Source: Streptomyces sp. DT2A-34 (lineage in GTDB: Bacteria; Actinomycetota; Actinomycetes; Streptomycetales; Streptomycetaceae). From it: a stretch of 64,000 nucleotides of DNA. Below the pieces are notes generated by a model. That model ran no database searches and was not told the DNA's origin. It was given only the letters and a program-made list of their open reading frames with translations. Position numbers and translations under genes: made by a program. The first letter of the stretch is position 1, and the number at the start of each line of letters is the position of its first letter. The stretch lies in NCBI RefSeq assembly GCF_030499515.1, contig NZ_JASTWJ010000001.1:9652001-9716000 (forward strand). The letters are read 5' to 3'. Shown here piece after piece: positions 35,936-46,108 of this stretch.

Positions 35936-37186
35936 TCAGCTCACTTTCACCCGGGAGTCGGCGAGCACCTGGTCGGCGAGCCGGCGGGCCTCTTCGACGG
36001 ACGCGGCCCGCGCCACGACGTGCCCCACCCGCCCGGAACTGTCGGCCGGTTCGGGCACGCGCTCCCCGGGCCGGACATGGACCTGGCTGTGGGTGCCGGG
36101 CACGTCGGGGATGACGACCTCCTCCACCACCCCCGCCCGGTCGGGCAGCAGGAAGAGCAGCGCGGCCGCCGCTTCGCGGGTCGGTGCGGTGTGCGGCACC
36201 TGCCCGGTCACGGCCTGCAGATAGGCGCTCGCCTCGCTGACGCCGGTCGCGGCCTCGACGATCTCGCAGATGTTGTCCCCGGGCAGCCGGGCCCCGGTCT
36301 CGATCACGACCGGTTCGCCGCCCGGGGGGATCTTCACCTCGGTGTGGGCGATGCCGTCGCGCACGCCGACGGCGAGCGCGGCGCGCGCCGCGGTGTGCTG
36401 GATCGCCCGTACCGTGTGCGGGTCGAGCCCGGCAGGGCAGGAGTGCCCGGTCTCCACCCGATAGGTGCCCGCCGTGGTGTCCTTGCGGACCACGGGCAGC
36501 GGGTAGGGCACGCCCTCGTGCACGACCGTGTCGGCGGAGAACTCCTCGCCGGGCACATAGCTCTGCAGCAGCACCCGCGAGTCCAGCGGCAGACCGTGCG
36601 GCTCGGCACGGGTGAACCGCCCGGCGGCGGCCACCGCGGCATCGAGTCCGTCCGGGCCCGCCACCACACTCACCCCCCAGGAGCCGCCCTGCTCGGCCGG
36701 TTTGACGACGAGCGGCCACCCCAGCCGTCCGGACGCGGCGACGTGATGGGCCTGTTCGGCGGTGGCGACCACCGCGTCCGCCGGGGCCGGCACGCCCGCC
36801 GTTCGGAACGCCTGCGCCATGGCGATCTTGTTGCGGGCGGCCTTGGCGCGCAGCGGATCGTTGCCCGGTAGCCCGAGGCGTGCGGCGAGCATGGCCGCCA
36901 GGGGGGTCAGCAACTCCCAGCAGGCCGCGACACCCACGATGCGATGCGTACGGCAGAACGCCTCCATGTCGTCCAACGCCCATGCGGTATCGGCGAGTTC
37001 GGTCAGGCACACCCCGGCGAGAGCGCGGGTCAGCCAGGTCTCGTAGCCGGCGTGCACCCGCTCGTCGGTGGCCGCGTACAGCCGTATGCCCAAACGGGCC
37101 GCGGCCTTCACCAGGAAGGGGCCCGCGTTGCCCATGGGCTCGATCACCATCACGCCGGTCACGTCCGGCTCGTCGCTGCTGTCCAC
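35936..37186 (-). CDS. ATP-grasp ligase (first of two)
   Basis: A 416-residue ATP-grasp protein, BacD/carbamoyl-phosphate-synthase-like. It begins with a Rossmann-like domain (VMVIEPMGNAGPFLVKAAARLG split near 10-30), then ATP-grasp lobes with RNKIAMAQAFRTAGVPAPA, LVVKPAEQGGSWGVSVV (nucleotide contact) and HTEVKIPPGGEPVVIETGARLPGDN (metal-binding Glu). The C-terminal part resembles the dimerisation domain of L-amino-acid ligases. Start is uncertain: GTG 37186, or an ATG/GTG pair near 37150-37153 beginning at the conserved MVIEP. It leads the leftward operon; an inverted repeat GTTCT-n6-AGAAC (37230-37245) lies just upstream. Confidence 0.85.
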   Translation of the reverse strand: MDSSDEPDVTGVMVIEPMGNAGPFLVKAAARLGIRLYAATDERVHAGYETWLTRALAGVCLTELADTAWALDDMEAFCRTHRIVGVAACWELLTPLAAMLAARLGLPGNDPLRAKAARNKIAMAQAFRTAGVPAPADAVVATAEQAHHVAASGRLGWPLVVKPAEQGGSWGVSVVAGPDGLDAAVAAAGRFTRAEPHGLPLDSRVLLQSYVPGEEFSADTVVHEGVPYPLPVVRKDTTAGTYRVETGHSCPAGLDPHTVRAIQHTAARAALAVGVRDGIAHTEVKIPPGGEPVVIETGARLPGDNICEIVEAATGVSEASAYLQAVTGQVPHTAPTREAAAALLFLLPDRAGVVEEVVIPDVPGTHSQVHVRPGERVPEPADSSGRVGHVVARAASVEEARRLADQVLADSRVKVS

Positions 37187-37229
37187 GCGCCCAGTGGATC
37201 GGTCGCGGTGGCGCACCGTCCATCGGGCT

Positions 37230-37245
37230 GTTCTCTGAAAAGAAC
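37230..37245. promoter_or_regulatory. Inverted repeat GTTCT-n6-AGAAC upstream of the ATP-grasp operon
   Basis: Five-base arms separated by six bases, 44 bp before the ATP-grasp start. The AT-rich centre stands out in this GC-rich gap. It could be an operator or promoter element. The 262-bp gap also contains, on the plus strand, a short frame ending at 37452 (LYEGLREANARARRNMG and VRITGIGTARETA) whose TGA overlaps the DUF1152 GTG. This may be the remnant of a lost upstream gene. Confidence 0.35.
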
Positions 37246-37448
37246 TCCCTGCTGACAGAGCCGAGTTGGCGGAACCCACAACCCTGACGCCCCTGTGGCG
37301 TGGGGGAGTTGGTGCAACGGCGTGTCCCTGCTCGGCCTCGGTGTCGGCGCCCGCTCTACGAGGGCCTGCGCGAAGCCAACGCGCGGGCGCGCAGGAACAT
37401 GGGTACGCCGGTCCGCATCACTGGGATCGGCACGGCCCGGGAGACCGC

Positions 37449-38459
37449 GTGAGCGACCTGTTCGTCGCCGCGGGCGGCGGTGGGGACACCGTGGGCACCG
37501 CGATCACCGCGGCCACCGTGGGCCGCGCCCTCACCGGCACACCCCTCGGCGGGACCGCGATCGCCACGTACGCCTGGGAACGCCTGGGAACGCCTGGAAG
37601 CCGACCCCACCCCCGGCCCCCTCGGAGCCGTCCACTTCACGGGTCTCGACCTCCGAACCGGCGTACCGGTGATCGCCCCCGCCACACGGCCGATCGCCCC
37701 CGCCGGCTCCACGCTGCCCGACCTGGCCGCGGACCTCACCGCCCGCCTGGTCCTCCTCGACCTCTGGCAGGGGCCGACCGCGCCGGCCGAGCAGATCCGA
37801 CGCCTCGCGGACGCGGGACACGACCACGTCCGCATCGTCGACGTCGGCGACATCCTCACGCACGGCGACGAGGACACCCTGTGCAGACCCCTGGTGGACG
37901 CGCTGGTCCTCGCCGCCTGCAGGATCGCCGGGGTGCCCGCCACCATGTACGTCGCGGGTCCGGGAACCGACGGGGAGATCCCCAGGAGGATGTCCTGGAC
38001 CGCCTGAACGGCGACGTTCTCACCCCCCTCGCACAGGACGTCGCCGCGATCCGGACGGCCCTGTCCTGGCACCCCTCGGAAGCGTCCGCCCTGTTCGCGG
38101 CGGCCGTCGACGGCGTACGCGGACCGGTCCGCACGGTGAACCACCTCATCCCGCTCACGGACGCCTCCGCCCGCATCCACTCCACCGGCCTGGACGACGC
38201 CCTCGCCCACAACACGGTCCCCGCCAACCTGCTCGACGTACTGCCGCCGACCTTGGAAGCCGCCGCCGACCTCTCGGCCGAACCCACGCGGATCCACGAG
38301 CTCGACCGGGAGCGCGTCGCGGCAGCGGAGCCGCCGGCACCCGCCCGGGCAGCCCTGCCCTGGAGCGCACAGGCCGCACGGGAGGCGGTACGGGACGCGG
38401 CCCAAGGCGCACCTCACGTCACCCTCCGCTTCGCCGCCCGCACTCTCGGCATGACGTAG
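37449..38459 (+). pseudogene. DUF1152-type gene with two compensating frameshifts
   Basis: The protein starts SDLFVAAGGGGDTVGTAI, the glycine-rich start of DUF1152 proteins, and ends ...LRFAARTLGMT at 38459 in the same frame. Between about 37591 and 37983 the family-like sequence (GPLGAVHFTGLDLRTGVPV, AGHDHVRIVDVGDILTHGDE) lies in another frame. The first shift is a 10-bp tandem duplication, CGCCTGGGAA at 37571-37580 and 37581-37590. The second is one missing base near 37983 (ATCCCCAGGAGG where CCC GAG GAG is expected). The long frame stays open but about 130 residues in the middle are scrambled. The intact product would be about 333 residues. Function of the family is unknown. Confidence 0.75.
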
Positions 38460-38534
38460 CGTCAGATACCGCGCCCACGCGCTCTGTTGGCCGTCGAAGG
38501 GCCGGTGCTGACCTTGCCCTGACCCCGAAAAGGT

Positions 38535-38567
38535 GGTTCGGCGCCGGAGGGCCCCCGGCGCCGAACC
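38535..38567. terminator. Strong hairpin terminator
   Basis: Stem GGTTCGGCGCCGG (38535-38547) and CCGGCGCCGAACC (38555-38567), 13 bp perfect, around seven loop bases. It can serve the rightward DUF1152 gene. It also sits just beyond a minus-strand tail ANQQFRVIVQ that ends in TAG at 38591-38593 and looks like the last residues of a lost gene. Confidence 0.8.
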
Positions 38568-38600
38568 GACCGACCGATTACTGCGACCCGCTACTGAACG

Positions 38601-38945
38601 ATGACGCGGAACTGTTGGTTCGCGCTACTGCTGTCGCTCCATTACAAGGCCATCCGCTCGGAGATCCCCGAGAGCCTTCCCTTCTGGCCGTTCGGCCTTC
38701 CCTCATGGGAGGACGCCTGGATCGCTTACGGCTGGCGCGGCCAGGACCAGTACAAAGCCGACGAGAGTGCCCGAACCATCCCGATCCCTCACCTACGAGG
38801 CACCCACCCGCATCCCACGCCGCTCTACCCCGCCACCTTCGACGCCACCGCGGCCTGGGACGCCGCCGAGGCCCGACTCACCGTCTCCCTTCCCCGCCGC
38901 AACACCGCTGTCCTGCTCCGCCTCGACGTGGCGTCACCGACATAG
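38601..38945 (+). pseudogene. Possible C-terminal relic of a glycoside hydrolase
   Basis: The frame contains SLPFWPFGLPSWEDAWIAYGWR (split near residues 25-46) and ends with LYPATFDATAAWDAAEARLTVSLPRRN and AVLLRLD. This resembles the end of GH36-type alpha-galactosidases, whose C-terminal beta-sandwich finishes with 'W(D)aaagrLtVtLPrxxtAxLLRL'. Only about 100 residues exist, no start signal is seen, and the middle (YKADESARTIPIP) does not fit, so it is a decayed remnant if the match is right. The next 227 bp to the sigma-factor gene hold nothing else I can assign. Confidence 0.35.
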
Positions 38946-39172
38946 GCCGCGAAGGGTGACGAGTGAGGACGTACGGGTGCGAGTCCGCGGTCCCGTGCCG
39001 ACGTCCCGATGCTCTCGGTGCCCCTCGATGTGACTTTGCCCATTGCGCCGCCCGCCGGGCCCCGTGAGTCTCTCTTGGAACATGCGTCCGAAGAACTGTT
39101 ATCCCGGGCCCGCCGATCGATCTCCCACGTATCGGACAGCATCGTTCGGCGTCGAGGACAGGGAAGTTTTTG

Positions 39173-40810
39173 ATGAGTGCAGAGCGCGCGAGGGAGTCGG
39201 CGGCACTGGTGGCCGCTGCCCGAAACGGCGATTCGAAGGCTCAGGACGCCCTGGTCGGCGCGTACCTTCCGCTGGTCTACAACGTTGTGGGCCGGGCCCT
39301 GAACGGCTCGGTCGACGTCGACGACGTGGTGCAGGAGACCATGCTCCGGGCCCTCGACGCGCTGAACGGTCTGCGTGACCCCGAGAGCTTCCGCTCCTGG
39401 CTCGTGGCCATCGCCATGAACCAGGTACGGGCCCACTGGCACGATCGGCAGTCGGCCCCGGGCCCCGTCGAGGAGGCCCAGGAGCTCGCGGATCCGGGCG
39501 CCGACTTCGTGGACCTGACGATGCTCCAGCTCCAGCTGTCCGGGCAACGACAGGAGACCGCACGCGCGACCCGCTGGCTGGAGCCCGACGACCGAGGCCT
39601 GTTGTCGCTCTGGTGGCTGGAGTGCGCCGGCGAGCTGACCCGGTCCGAGGTGGCCGCGGCCCTGGAGCTGTCGCCGCAGCACACGGCGGTCCGGGTGCAA
39701 CGGATGAAGGCGCAACTGGAGGCGGCCCGCGTGGTGGTGCGGGCGCTCGACGCACGGCCGCGCTGCCAGGAGCTGCGGGGTGTGGTGGCGTCCTGGGACG
39801 GCCGGCCCTCGGCGCTGTGGCGCAAGCGAATAGCCCGGCATGCCCGCAGTTGCGTTCATTGCTCCGGTTTGTGGAGCGGGTTGTTGCCCGCGGAAGGGCT
39901 GCTGGCCGGTCTGGCGCTGGTCGCCGCGGCGCCCGCGCTGTTGGAGAGCGTGCTCTCGGCCTCCGGCGGGATGGCCCTGGCCGGCTCGGCGTCCCGGCTG
40001 TCCGCGTCCGCGGACCGTGGCAGACCGGGCCCGGGGTCCGGACAGCGCGGCGGGCACGGCCGGGCCGCCTCCCGCAGTGCGGCCCGTCGACGCCGGCGCA
40101 TCCGCCGTCGGGTCGTCGGAGGTGCCGTCGTGGCGGCCTGCGTGGCGGGTGGCGGGCTGTGGTACTTCGACACGGATCCCGGGACGGGGAACGAGGAGGC
40201 GACCGCCGCGTGGACCGCGGGCGCTCCCGACGTGGACCTCCAGGAAGTCATCCCCGTCGAGACCTCCCCGTCCGCCTCGAAGTCCCCGTCGCCGTCCGCG
40301 TCGCCATCGAAGAAGGCGAGCCCCTCCAAGACCCCCCGCCCGACGAAGAAGAGCGTGCCGACTCCCCGGCCGTCCATTCGGCCGACTCGGAGCGCGTCCA
40401 GTACCCCACAGACACAGCCGACCCCGACGGGCGCCGTCGCGCAGGTGGTCGCCCTGGTGAACAAGGAGCGGTCGGCCGCCGGCTGCGGTCCCGTCACGGA
40501 GGACCCGCAGCTGAATCAGGCCGCACTGGGCCACTCCGAGGACATGGACGCCCGTGACTTCTTCGACCACACCAACCCGGACGGCGCCGACCCCGGGCAG
40601 CGCATCACCGCCGCGGGCTACACCTGGTCCACGTACGGGGAGAACATCGCGCGGGGCCAGCAGACCCCGGAGGCGGTGATGGACTCCTGGATGAACAGCC
40701 CAGGCCACCGCGCCAACATCCTCAACTGCTCGTTCAAGGACATCGGCGTGGGTATCCACGAAGGTGCGGGTGGCCCGTGGTGGACCCAGAACTTCGGCGC
40801 CAAGCAATGA
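39173..40810 (+). CDS. ECF sigma factor fused to zinc anti-sigma-like motif, membrane segments and extracellular CAP/SCP domain
   Basis: A 545-residue fusion. Residues 20-95 are sigma region 2 (DVDDVVQETMLRALDAL, FRSWLVAIAMNQVRAHW) and 130-185 are region 4 (TRSEVAAALELSPQHTAVRVQRMK). A zinc-binding pattern C198-x24-H223-x3-C227-x2-C230 follows, as in ZAS anti-sigma domains. Two hydrophobic stretches come next (about 235-265 and 308-325), then a Ser/Pro/Lys/Thr-rich linker (about 345-420), then a CAP/SCP (PR-1-like) domain (about 423-545; HSEDMDARDFFDHTNPDG, YGENIARG, MNSPGHRANIL). Sigma and its own regulator thus sit on the same chain as an exterior sensor-like domain. The ATG at 39173 follows GGGAAG; a TTG three bases earlier is less likely. 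It stands alone and is convergent with meaB. Confidence 0.92.
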   Translation: MSAERARESAALVAAARNGDSKAQDALVGAYLPLVYNVVGRALNGSVDVDDVVQETMLRALDALNGLRDPESFRSWLVAIAMNQVRAHWHDRQSAPGPVEEAQELADPGADFVDLTMLQLQLSGQRQETARATRWLEPDDRGLLSLWWLECAGELTRSEVAAALELSPQHTAVRVQRMKAQLEAARVVVRALDARPRCQELRGVVASWDGRPSALWRKRIARHARSCVHCSGLWSGLLPAEGLLAGLALVAAAPALLESVLSASGGMALAGSASRLSASADRGRPGPGSGQRGGHGRAASRSAARRRRRIRRRVVGGAVVAACVAGGGLWYFDTDPGTGNEEATAAWTAGAPDVDLQEVIPVETSPSASKSPSPSASPSKKASPSKTPRPTKKSVPTPRPSIRPTRSASSTPQTQPTPTGAVAQVVALVNKERSAAGCGPVTEDPQLNQAALGHSEDMDARDFFDHTNPDGADPGQRITAAGYTWSTYGENIARGQQTPEAVMDSWMNSPGHRANILNCSFKDIGVGIHEGAGGPWWTQNFGAKQ

Positions 40811-40877
40811 GGCCGTGGGCGGTCACGTCGGGGTCGGCGCGTACGCCGTAGGCCCCCGCCGGCAGGGGCTCGGCCGG

Positions 40878-41873
40878 TCAGGACGGGGCCGCGGGGTTCT
40901 CCCCGGCGAATGCCCCCAGGATCTGTTCCGCCGCCAGCGTCGCCGTCAACTCGCCCTCTCTGACCTGCCGTTCCAGCTCGGGGGCCAGCGCGCGTACCGC
41001 GGGGTCGGCGTGCAGTCGGCCCAGCAGTTCGTCGCGGACCATGGTCCAGGTCCAGTCGACCTGCTGGTCCCGACGCCGGGCGGCGAGCCGTCCCGTGGAG
41101 TCCAGCAGGGTGCGGTGCTGCTCCAGCCGCTCCCAGAGCACGTCGAGCCCGGCCGACTCCCGCGCGCTGCAACTGAGCACCGGAGGCGTCCAGAAGGCGT
41201 CCTTGCCGTGCATCAGCCGTAGTGCGCCCGCCAGTTCGCGCGCGGCGGCGCGGGCGTCGCGCTCGTGCGGGCCGTCCGCCTTGTTCACGGCGATCACGTC
41301 GGCCAGTTCCAGGACACCCTTCTTGATGCCCTGCAGCTGGTCGCCGGTGCGGGCCAGCGTGAGCAGCAGAAACGTGTCAACCATGTTCGCCACGGCCGTC
41401 TCCGACTGCCCCACGCCGACCGTCTCGACCAGCACCACGTCGTAACCGGCGGCCTCCATCACGACGATCGACTCACGCGTGGCCTTCGCGACCCCGCCGA
41501 GCGTCCCCGCGGTGGGGGAGGGGCGTACGAACGCCGCCGGGTCGACGGCCAGCCGTTCCATCCGCGTCTTGTCACCGAGGATCGAACCGCCCGTACGGGT
41601 CGACGACGGATCGACGGCCAGCACGGCCACCCGATGCCCGAGCCCGGTCAGCATCGTGCCGAACGCGTCGATGAACGTCGACTTGCCCACGCCCGGCACC
41701 CCACTGACGCCGATCCGCCGGGCCCTGCCGCTGTGCGGCAGCAGCTCGGTCAGCAACTCCTGTGCCAGGGCGCGGTGTTGCGGACGAGTCGACTCCACGA
41801 GGGTGATCGCGCGGGCCACGATCGCGCGCTTTCCGTCGAGCACGCCCTTCACATAGGTGTCAAGATCAATCAC
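40878..41873 (-). CDS. meaB: Methylmalonyl-CoA mutase-associated GTPase MeaB
   Basis: A 331-residue G3E-family GTPase: P-loop [15 protein letters not shown] (about 56-70), [20 protein letters not shown] switch region (split near 88-108), ETVGVGQSE (about 152), NKAD base motif (about 205). MeaB loads and protects adenosylcobalamin in methylmalonyl-CoA mutase. Its GTG overlaps the mutB stop codon (GTGA), so mutA-mutB-meaB form one tightly coupled leftward operon. Confidence 0.95.
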   Translation of the reverse strand: MIDLDTYVKGVLDGKRAIVARAITLVESTRPQHRALAQELLTELLPHSGRARRIGVSGVPGVGKSTFIDAFGTMLTGLGHRVAVLAVDPSSTRTGGSILGDKTRMERLAVDPAAFVRPSPTAGTLGGVAKATRESIVVMEAAGYDVVLVETVGVGQSETAVANMVDTFLLLTLARTGDQLQGIKKGVLELADVIAVNKADGPHERDARAAARELAGALRLMHGKDAFWTPPVLSCSARESAGLDVLWERLEQHRTLLDSTGRLAARRRDQQVDWTWTMVRDELLGRLHADPAVRALAPELERQVREGELTATLAAEQILGAFAGENPAAPS

Positions 41874-44044
41874 AGCTCGTGCCCGAGGTCGGCCGACAAC
41901 CGCTCGACCAGGTCGTACGCCGCATCCGGGATCACCGTCCCCGGCGGGAACACGGCCGCCGCGCCCATCTCCAGGAGCGTGGGCACGTCCTGAGGCGGGA
42001 TCACGCCGCCGACCACGATCATGATGTCCTCGCGGCCCTCCGCCGCGAGTTCCTCCCGCAGCGCCGGCACGAGCGTGAGGTGACCGGCGGCCAGCGAGGA
42101 CACGCCCACGATGTGCACGTCCGCCTCAACCGCCTGACGGGCCACCTCCGCGGGCGTCTGGAAGAGCGGGCCGACGTCCACGTCGAAGCCGAGGTCGGCG
42201 AAGGCGGTGGCGATCACCTTCTGGCCGCGGTCGTGGCCGTCCTGGCCCATCTTGGCGACCAGGATGCGCGGGCGCCGGCCCTCCGCGTCCGCGAAGGCGT
42301 CCACCAGGGTGCGGGTGCGGTCCACGTTCGGGGACTCTCCTGCTTCGTTGCGGTACACGCCGGAGATCGTACGGATCTGGCTCGCGTGCCGGCCGTACAC
42401 CTTCTCCAGGGCGTCGGAGATCTCCCCGACCGTCGCCTTCGCGCGGGCCGCGTTCACCGCCAGTTCCAGCAGGTTGCCCTCGCCCCCGGCGGCCCGGGTG
42501 AGCGCGTCCAGCGAGTCCTGGCAGACTCGCTCGTCCCGCTCCTCGCGCAGTCGGCGCAGCTTCTCGATCTGCTGGGCGCGCACGGAGGAGTTGTCGACCT
42601 TGAGGACGTCGATCGCCTCGTCGTTCTCCACCCGGTACTTGTTCACGCCGATCACCGGCTGCCGCCCGGAGTCGATGCGGGCCTGGGTGCGGGCCGCGGC
42701 CTCCTCGATGCGCAGCTTGGGGATGCCGGCGTCGATCGCCTTGGCCATGCCGCCCGCCGCCTCGACCTCCTGGATGTGCTGCCAGGCGCGGCGCGCGAGG
42801 TCGTACGTCAGCTTCTCCACGTACGCGCTGCCGCCCCACGGGTCGATCACCCGGGTCGTGCCGGACTCCTGCTGGATCAGCAGCTGCGTGTTGCGGGCGA
42901 TCCGCGCGGAGAAGTCGGTGGGCAGCGCGAGCGCCTCGTCGAGGGCGTTGGTGTGCAGCGACTGGGTGTGGCCCTGCGTCGCCGCCATCGCCTCGACGCA
43001 CGTACGCGTCACGTTGTTGAACACGTCCTGCGCCGTCAGCGACCAGCCGGAGGTCTGCGAATGCGTGCGCAGAGACAGGGACTTGGAGTTCTTCGGGTCG
43101 AACTGCTTGACCAGCTTGGCCCACAGCAGGCGCGCCGCGCGCAGCTTGGCGATCTCCATGAAGAAGTTCATGCCGATCGCCCAGAAGAAGGAGAGGCGAG
43201 GCGCGAACGCGTCCACGTCCAGGCCCGCTTCACGGCCCGCGCGGATGTACTCCACGCCGTCCGCGAGGGTGTACGCCAGCTCCAGGTCGGCCGTCGCGCC
43301 CGCCTCCTGGATGTGATAGCCGGAGATGGAGATGGAGTTGTAGCGGGGCATCCGCTGCGAGGTGAAGGCGAAGATGTCGGAGATGATCCGCATCGACGGC
43401 TTCGGCGGATAGATGTAGGTGTTGCGGACCATGAACTCCTTGAGGATGTCGTTCTGGATGGTCCCGGCCAACTTCTCGGGCGGTACGCCCTGTTCCTCGG
43501 CGGCGACGATGTAGAGCGCCAGTACCGGCAGCACGGCGCCGTTCATCGTCATCGACACGGTCATCTTGTCCAGCGGGATGCCGTCGAAGAGCTGACGCAT
43601 GTCGTAGATCGAGTCGATCGCCACGCCCGCCATGCCGACGTCACCGGTCACGCGCGGGTGGTCGCTGTCGTAGCCGCGGTGCGTGGGCAGGTCGAAGGCG
43701 ACCGACAGGCCCTTCTGACCGGCCGCCAGATTGCGCCGGTAGAAGGCGTTGGACTCCTCGGCGGTGGAGAAGCCCGCGTACTGGCGGATCGTCCAGGGCT
43801 GGTTGACGTACATCGTCGGGTACGGGCCGCGCAGATACGGGGCCATGCCCGGGTACGTGCCCAGGAAGTCCAGGCCCTCCAGGTCCTGCCCGGTGTAGAG
43901 CGGCTTGACCGTGATGCCCTCCGGGGTCTCCCAGAGCAGGTCGTCGCCGTCGGTGGCCTTCTTCACGGCCGTACGCCACTCGTCGGGGCCGCCGTCGGCG
44001 GTCGGTACCCCGAGTTCGATTCCGGAGAAGTCGGGGACGGTCAT
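41870..44044 (-). CDS. mutB: Methylmalonyl-CoA mutase large subunit
   Basis: A 724-residue adenosylcobalamin enzyme that interconverts methylmalonyl-CoA and succinyl-CoA. The catalytic TIM barrel fills residues 1-560 ([20 protein letters not shown] split near 85-105, [19 protein letters not shown] near 215, [14 protein letters not shown] near 325). The B12-binding domain fills about 590-724 with the lower-ligand motif DGHDRGQKV and GGVIPPQD. In Streptomyces the enzyme links odd-chain fatty acid, valine and polyketide-precursor metabolism. The ATG overlaps the last base of the mutA stop; a GTG one codon earlier is possible. Confidence 0.97.
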   Translation of the reverse strand: MTVPDFSGIELGVPTADGGPDEWRTAVKKATDGDDLLWETPEGITVKPLYTGQDLEGLDFLGTYPGMAPYLRGPYPTMYVNQPWTIRQYAGFSTAEESNAFYRRNLAAGQKGLSVAFDLPTHRGYDSDHPRVTGDVGMAGVAIDSIYDMRQLFDGIPLDKMTVSMTMNGAVLPVLALYIVAAEEQGVPPEKLAGTIQNDILKEFMVRNTYIYPPKPSMRIISDIFAFTSQRMPRYNSISISGYHIQEAGATADLELAYTLADGVEYIRAGREAGLDVDAFAPRLSFFWAIGMNFFMEIAKLRAARLLWAKLVKQFDPKNSKSLSLRTHSQTSGWSLTAQDVFNNVTRTCVEAMAATQGHTQSLHTNALDEALALPTDFSARIARNTQLLIQQESGTTRVIDPWGGSAYVEKLTYDLARRAWQHIQEVEAAGGMAKAIDAGIPKLRIEEAAARTQARIDSGRQPVIGVNKYRVENDEAIDVLKVDNSSVRAQQIEKLRRLREERDERVCQDSLDALTRAAGGEGNLLELAVNAARAKATVGEISDALEKVYGRHASQIRTISGVYRNEAGESPNVDRTRTLVDAFADAEGRRPRILVAKMGQDGHDRGQKVIATAFADLGFDVDVGPLFQTPAEVARQAVEADVHIVGVSSLAAGHLTLVPALREELAAEGREDIMIVVGGVIPPQDVPTLLEMGAAAVFPPGTVIPDAAYDLVERLSADLGHEL

Positions 44045-45846
44045 CACGACACTCCCATGCGGTCGAGGGTGGCGGTGAGGACGGCAATGGCGTCGCAGCC
44101 CGCGAAGACGTAAGCGTCGACACCCGAGTACTGCCCGGGGCGGCCGGCGAGGAACACGTGCTCGGCGCCCGCCGCCCGCAGCTCGGCGGCGACGGAGTCC
44201 GCCCGCTCCTCGTACAGCGCGTCGCTGGAGCACAGGCAGACCTCGCGCGCCCCGCTGTCCGCGAACGAGCCCTCGGTGACGGGCTCGATGCCGCCCGCCT
44301 GGAAGAGGTTGGCGGCGAAGGTGAGCCGGGCGGTGTGCGCGGCGGCCGGGCCCAGCGCGGCCAGATACACCCGGGGCCGGGAGCCGGTCGCCGCGAGGTG
44401 GGCGTCGGAGCGGGCGCGCAGCGCCTCGAACGCCTCGTCGCGCCGCACCCGCGGCAGCCCGCCGGACGGCGGCTCGGGCGCGGGCTCGCGCACCACCGGC
44501 TTCTCGGCCAGATGCGGGAACTCGCTGACGCCGGTGACGGGTTCGCGGCGCTTGGCGAGCTTCGCGCTGCGCACGGACCAGGTCTCGGCCAGCCGCTCGC
44601 CGACCATGCCCGAACGCAGCGCGGCGGCGTGACCGCCGGCCTTCTCGATGCTCTGGAAGAACTCCCAGCCCGCGTGGGCGAGTTCGTCGGTGAGCCGTTC
44701 CACGTACCAGGAGCCGCCCGCCGGGTCGATCACCCGGGACAGGTGCGACTCCTCGATGAGGATCGTGGAGGTGTTGCGGGCGATCCGGCGCGCGAACGCG
44801 TCCGGCAGGCCCAGCGCGTGATCGAACGGCAGCACGGTCACCGCGTCGGCGCCGCCCACCCCGGCGGCCAGCGTGGCCACCGTCGCGCGCAGCATGTTCA
44901 CCCACGGGTCGCGCGGCGTCATCATCACCGTGGAGGTGACGGCGTGCTGCACCTGCTGCCCCGGAGCCCCGCACACCTCGGCGACCCGCGCCCACAGCCG
45001 GCGGGCCGCGCGCAGCTTGGCGACGGTCAGGAACTGGTCGGCGGTCGCCGCGTACCGGAACTCCAGCTGGGCGCAGGCCTGGGCGACGCTCAGCCCGGCC
45101 CCGGTCAGCTCCCGCAGATAGGCCACGCCGGTCGCCAGCGAGCAGCCCAGCTCCTGCGCGGCCGAACCGCCCGCCTCGTGGTACGGCAACGCGTCCACGG
45201 TCAGCGCGCGCAGGCCCGGGTACGCGTCCGCGCACTGCCGGGCGAGCCCGATCACCTGCTCGATGTGGTACGACTGCCCGGTGCGGGCCTCGTGGCCCAG
45301 CGGATCGGCTCCCAGGTTGCCGCGCACCGCCTCGGGCGCGACGCCCCGCTCCTCGACGACGCGCAGCAACTCCCGTGCGGCGGGCTCCACTTCGGCGCCC
45401 GCTTCGAGGACCACCGGCGCCAGGTCGAGGTGGACGCCGTCGAGCACGGTGGCGAGCGAGGAGACCGGGATGCCCGAGTCGCCGACGGCCAGCCACAGCG
45501 AGGTGACGCCGTTCTCCAGGTCGGTCAGGACGGCGCTGCCGTCGGCCGCCGCGTGTCGCTGGCGTACGTCCCAGCCGCCCGTGGTGTTGCCCTCGGGCCG
45601 GCCACCGCGTACGAACGGGGCGAAGCCGGGCAGGCCCGGGTCGGGCGCGGCGTCGCGCGCGGTGTACAGGGGGCGGGTGGTGAGCCCGTCCTCCAGCAGC
45701 GTGGACAGGGCGTTCTCCGCGGCGGCACCCGAGACTTCCTTGCCCGACTTGCGCAGGACGCCCTCGACAAGGCGTTGCCACTGCTCATGTGTCGCTTCCG
45801 GGAACTCGGCGGCCAGGGAGAGCCCGTCGTCAGGCAGGACCGTCAT
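44044..45846 (-). CDS. mutA: Methylmalonyl-CoA mutase small subunit
   Basis: A 600-residue non-catalytic partner of MutB with the same two-domain fold. The barrel half includes [25 protein letters not shown] and [27 protein letters not shown] (split); the C-terminal B12-like domain lacks the DxHxxG cobalamin-ligand motif, as expected for the small subunit. ATG 45846 is the operon start, with the 262-bp upstream gap holding the promoter and no further gene I can support. Confidence 0.95.
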   Translation of the reverse strand: MTVLPDDGLSLAAEFPEATHEQWQRLVEGVLRKSGKEVSGAAAENALSTLLEDGLTTRPLYTARDAAPDPGLPGFAPFVRGGRPEGNTTGGWDVRQRHAAADGSAVLTDLENGVTSLWLAVGDSGIPVSSLATVLDGVHLDLAPVVLEAGAEVEPAARELLRVVEERGVAPEAVRGNLGADPLGHEARTGQSYHIEQVIGLARQCADAYPGLRALTVDALPYHEAGGSAAQELGCSLATGVAYLRELTGAGLSVAQACAQLEFRYAATADQFLTVAKLRAARRLWARVAEVCGAPGQQVQHAVTSTVMMTPRDPWVNMLRATVATLAAGVGGADAVTVLPFDHALGLPDAFARRIARNTSTILIEESHLSRVIDPAGGSWYVERLTDELAHAGWEFFQSIEKAGGHAAALRSGMVGERLAETWSVRSAKLAKRREPVTGVSEFPHLAEKPVVREPAPEPPSGGLPRVRRDEAFEALRARSDAHLAATGSRPRVYLAALGPAAAHTARLTFAANLFQAGGIEPVTEGSFADSGAREVCLCSSDALYEERADSVAAELRAAGAEHVFLAGRPGQYSGVDAYVFAGCDAIAVLTATLDRMGVS

Positions 45847-46108
45847 GCTCGGATGCTAGGTCAGATCGACAAAGGAGCAGCAGGGGGAACGGCTGTGACC
45901 TTGCCCTCGCCGTCTCTGTGACCTCGGCCTCGCCAGGGCGTTCTTGAAGCCCCGCAGGCCACCTGCTAGGGCAGCGCGCGCGTCGGTGAGGACCTGACGG
46001 CAGCCGCGGCACTGGACGACGGTAGTGCCGCCCTCCATGAACCCTTGCTGGCGCCAGCGGCTCGAACTGGCGGGCCATTGCGGGACGTTGGCTGCGGCGC
46101 GAGAAACC

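Noticed and set aside
45847..46108. Small Cys-containing frame (VQCRGCRQVLTDARAAL) on the minus strand
   Set aside because: No ribosome site and no known domain; the frame runs inside the mutA promoter region, so I could not support a gene.
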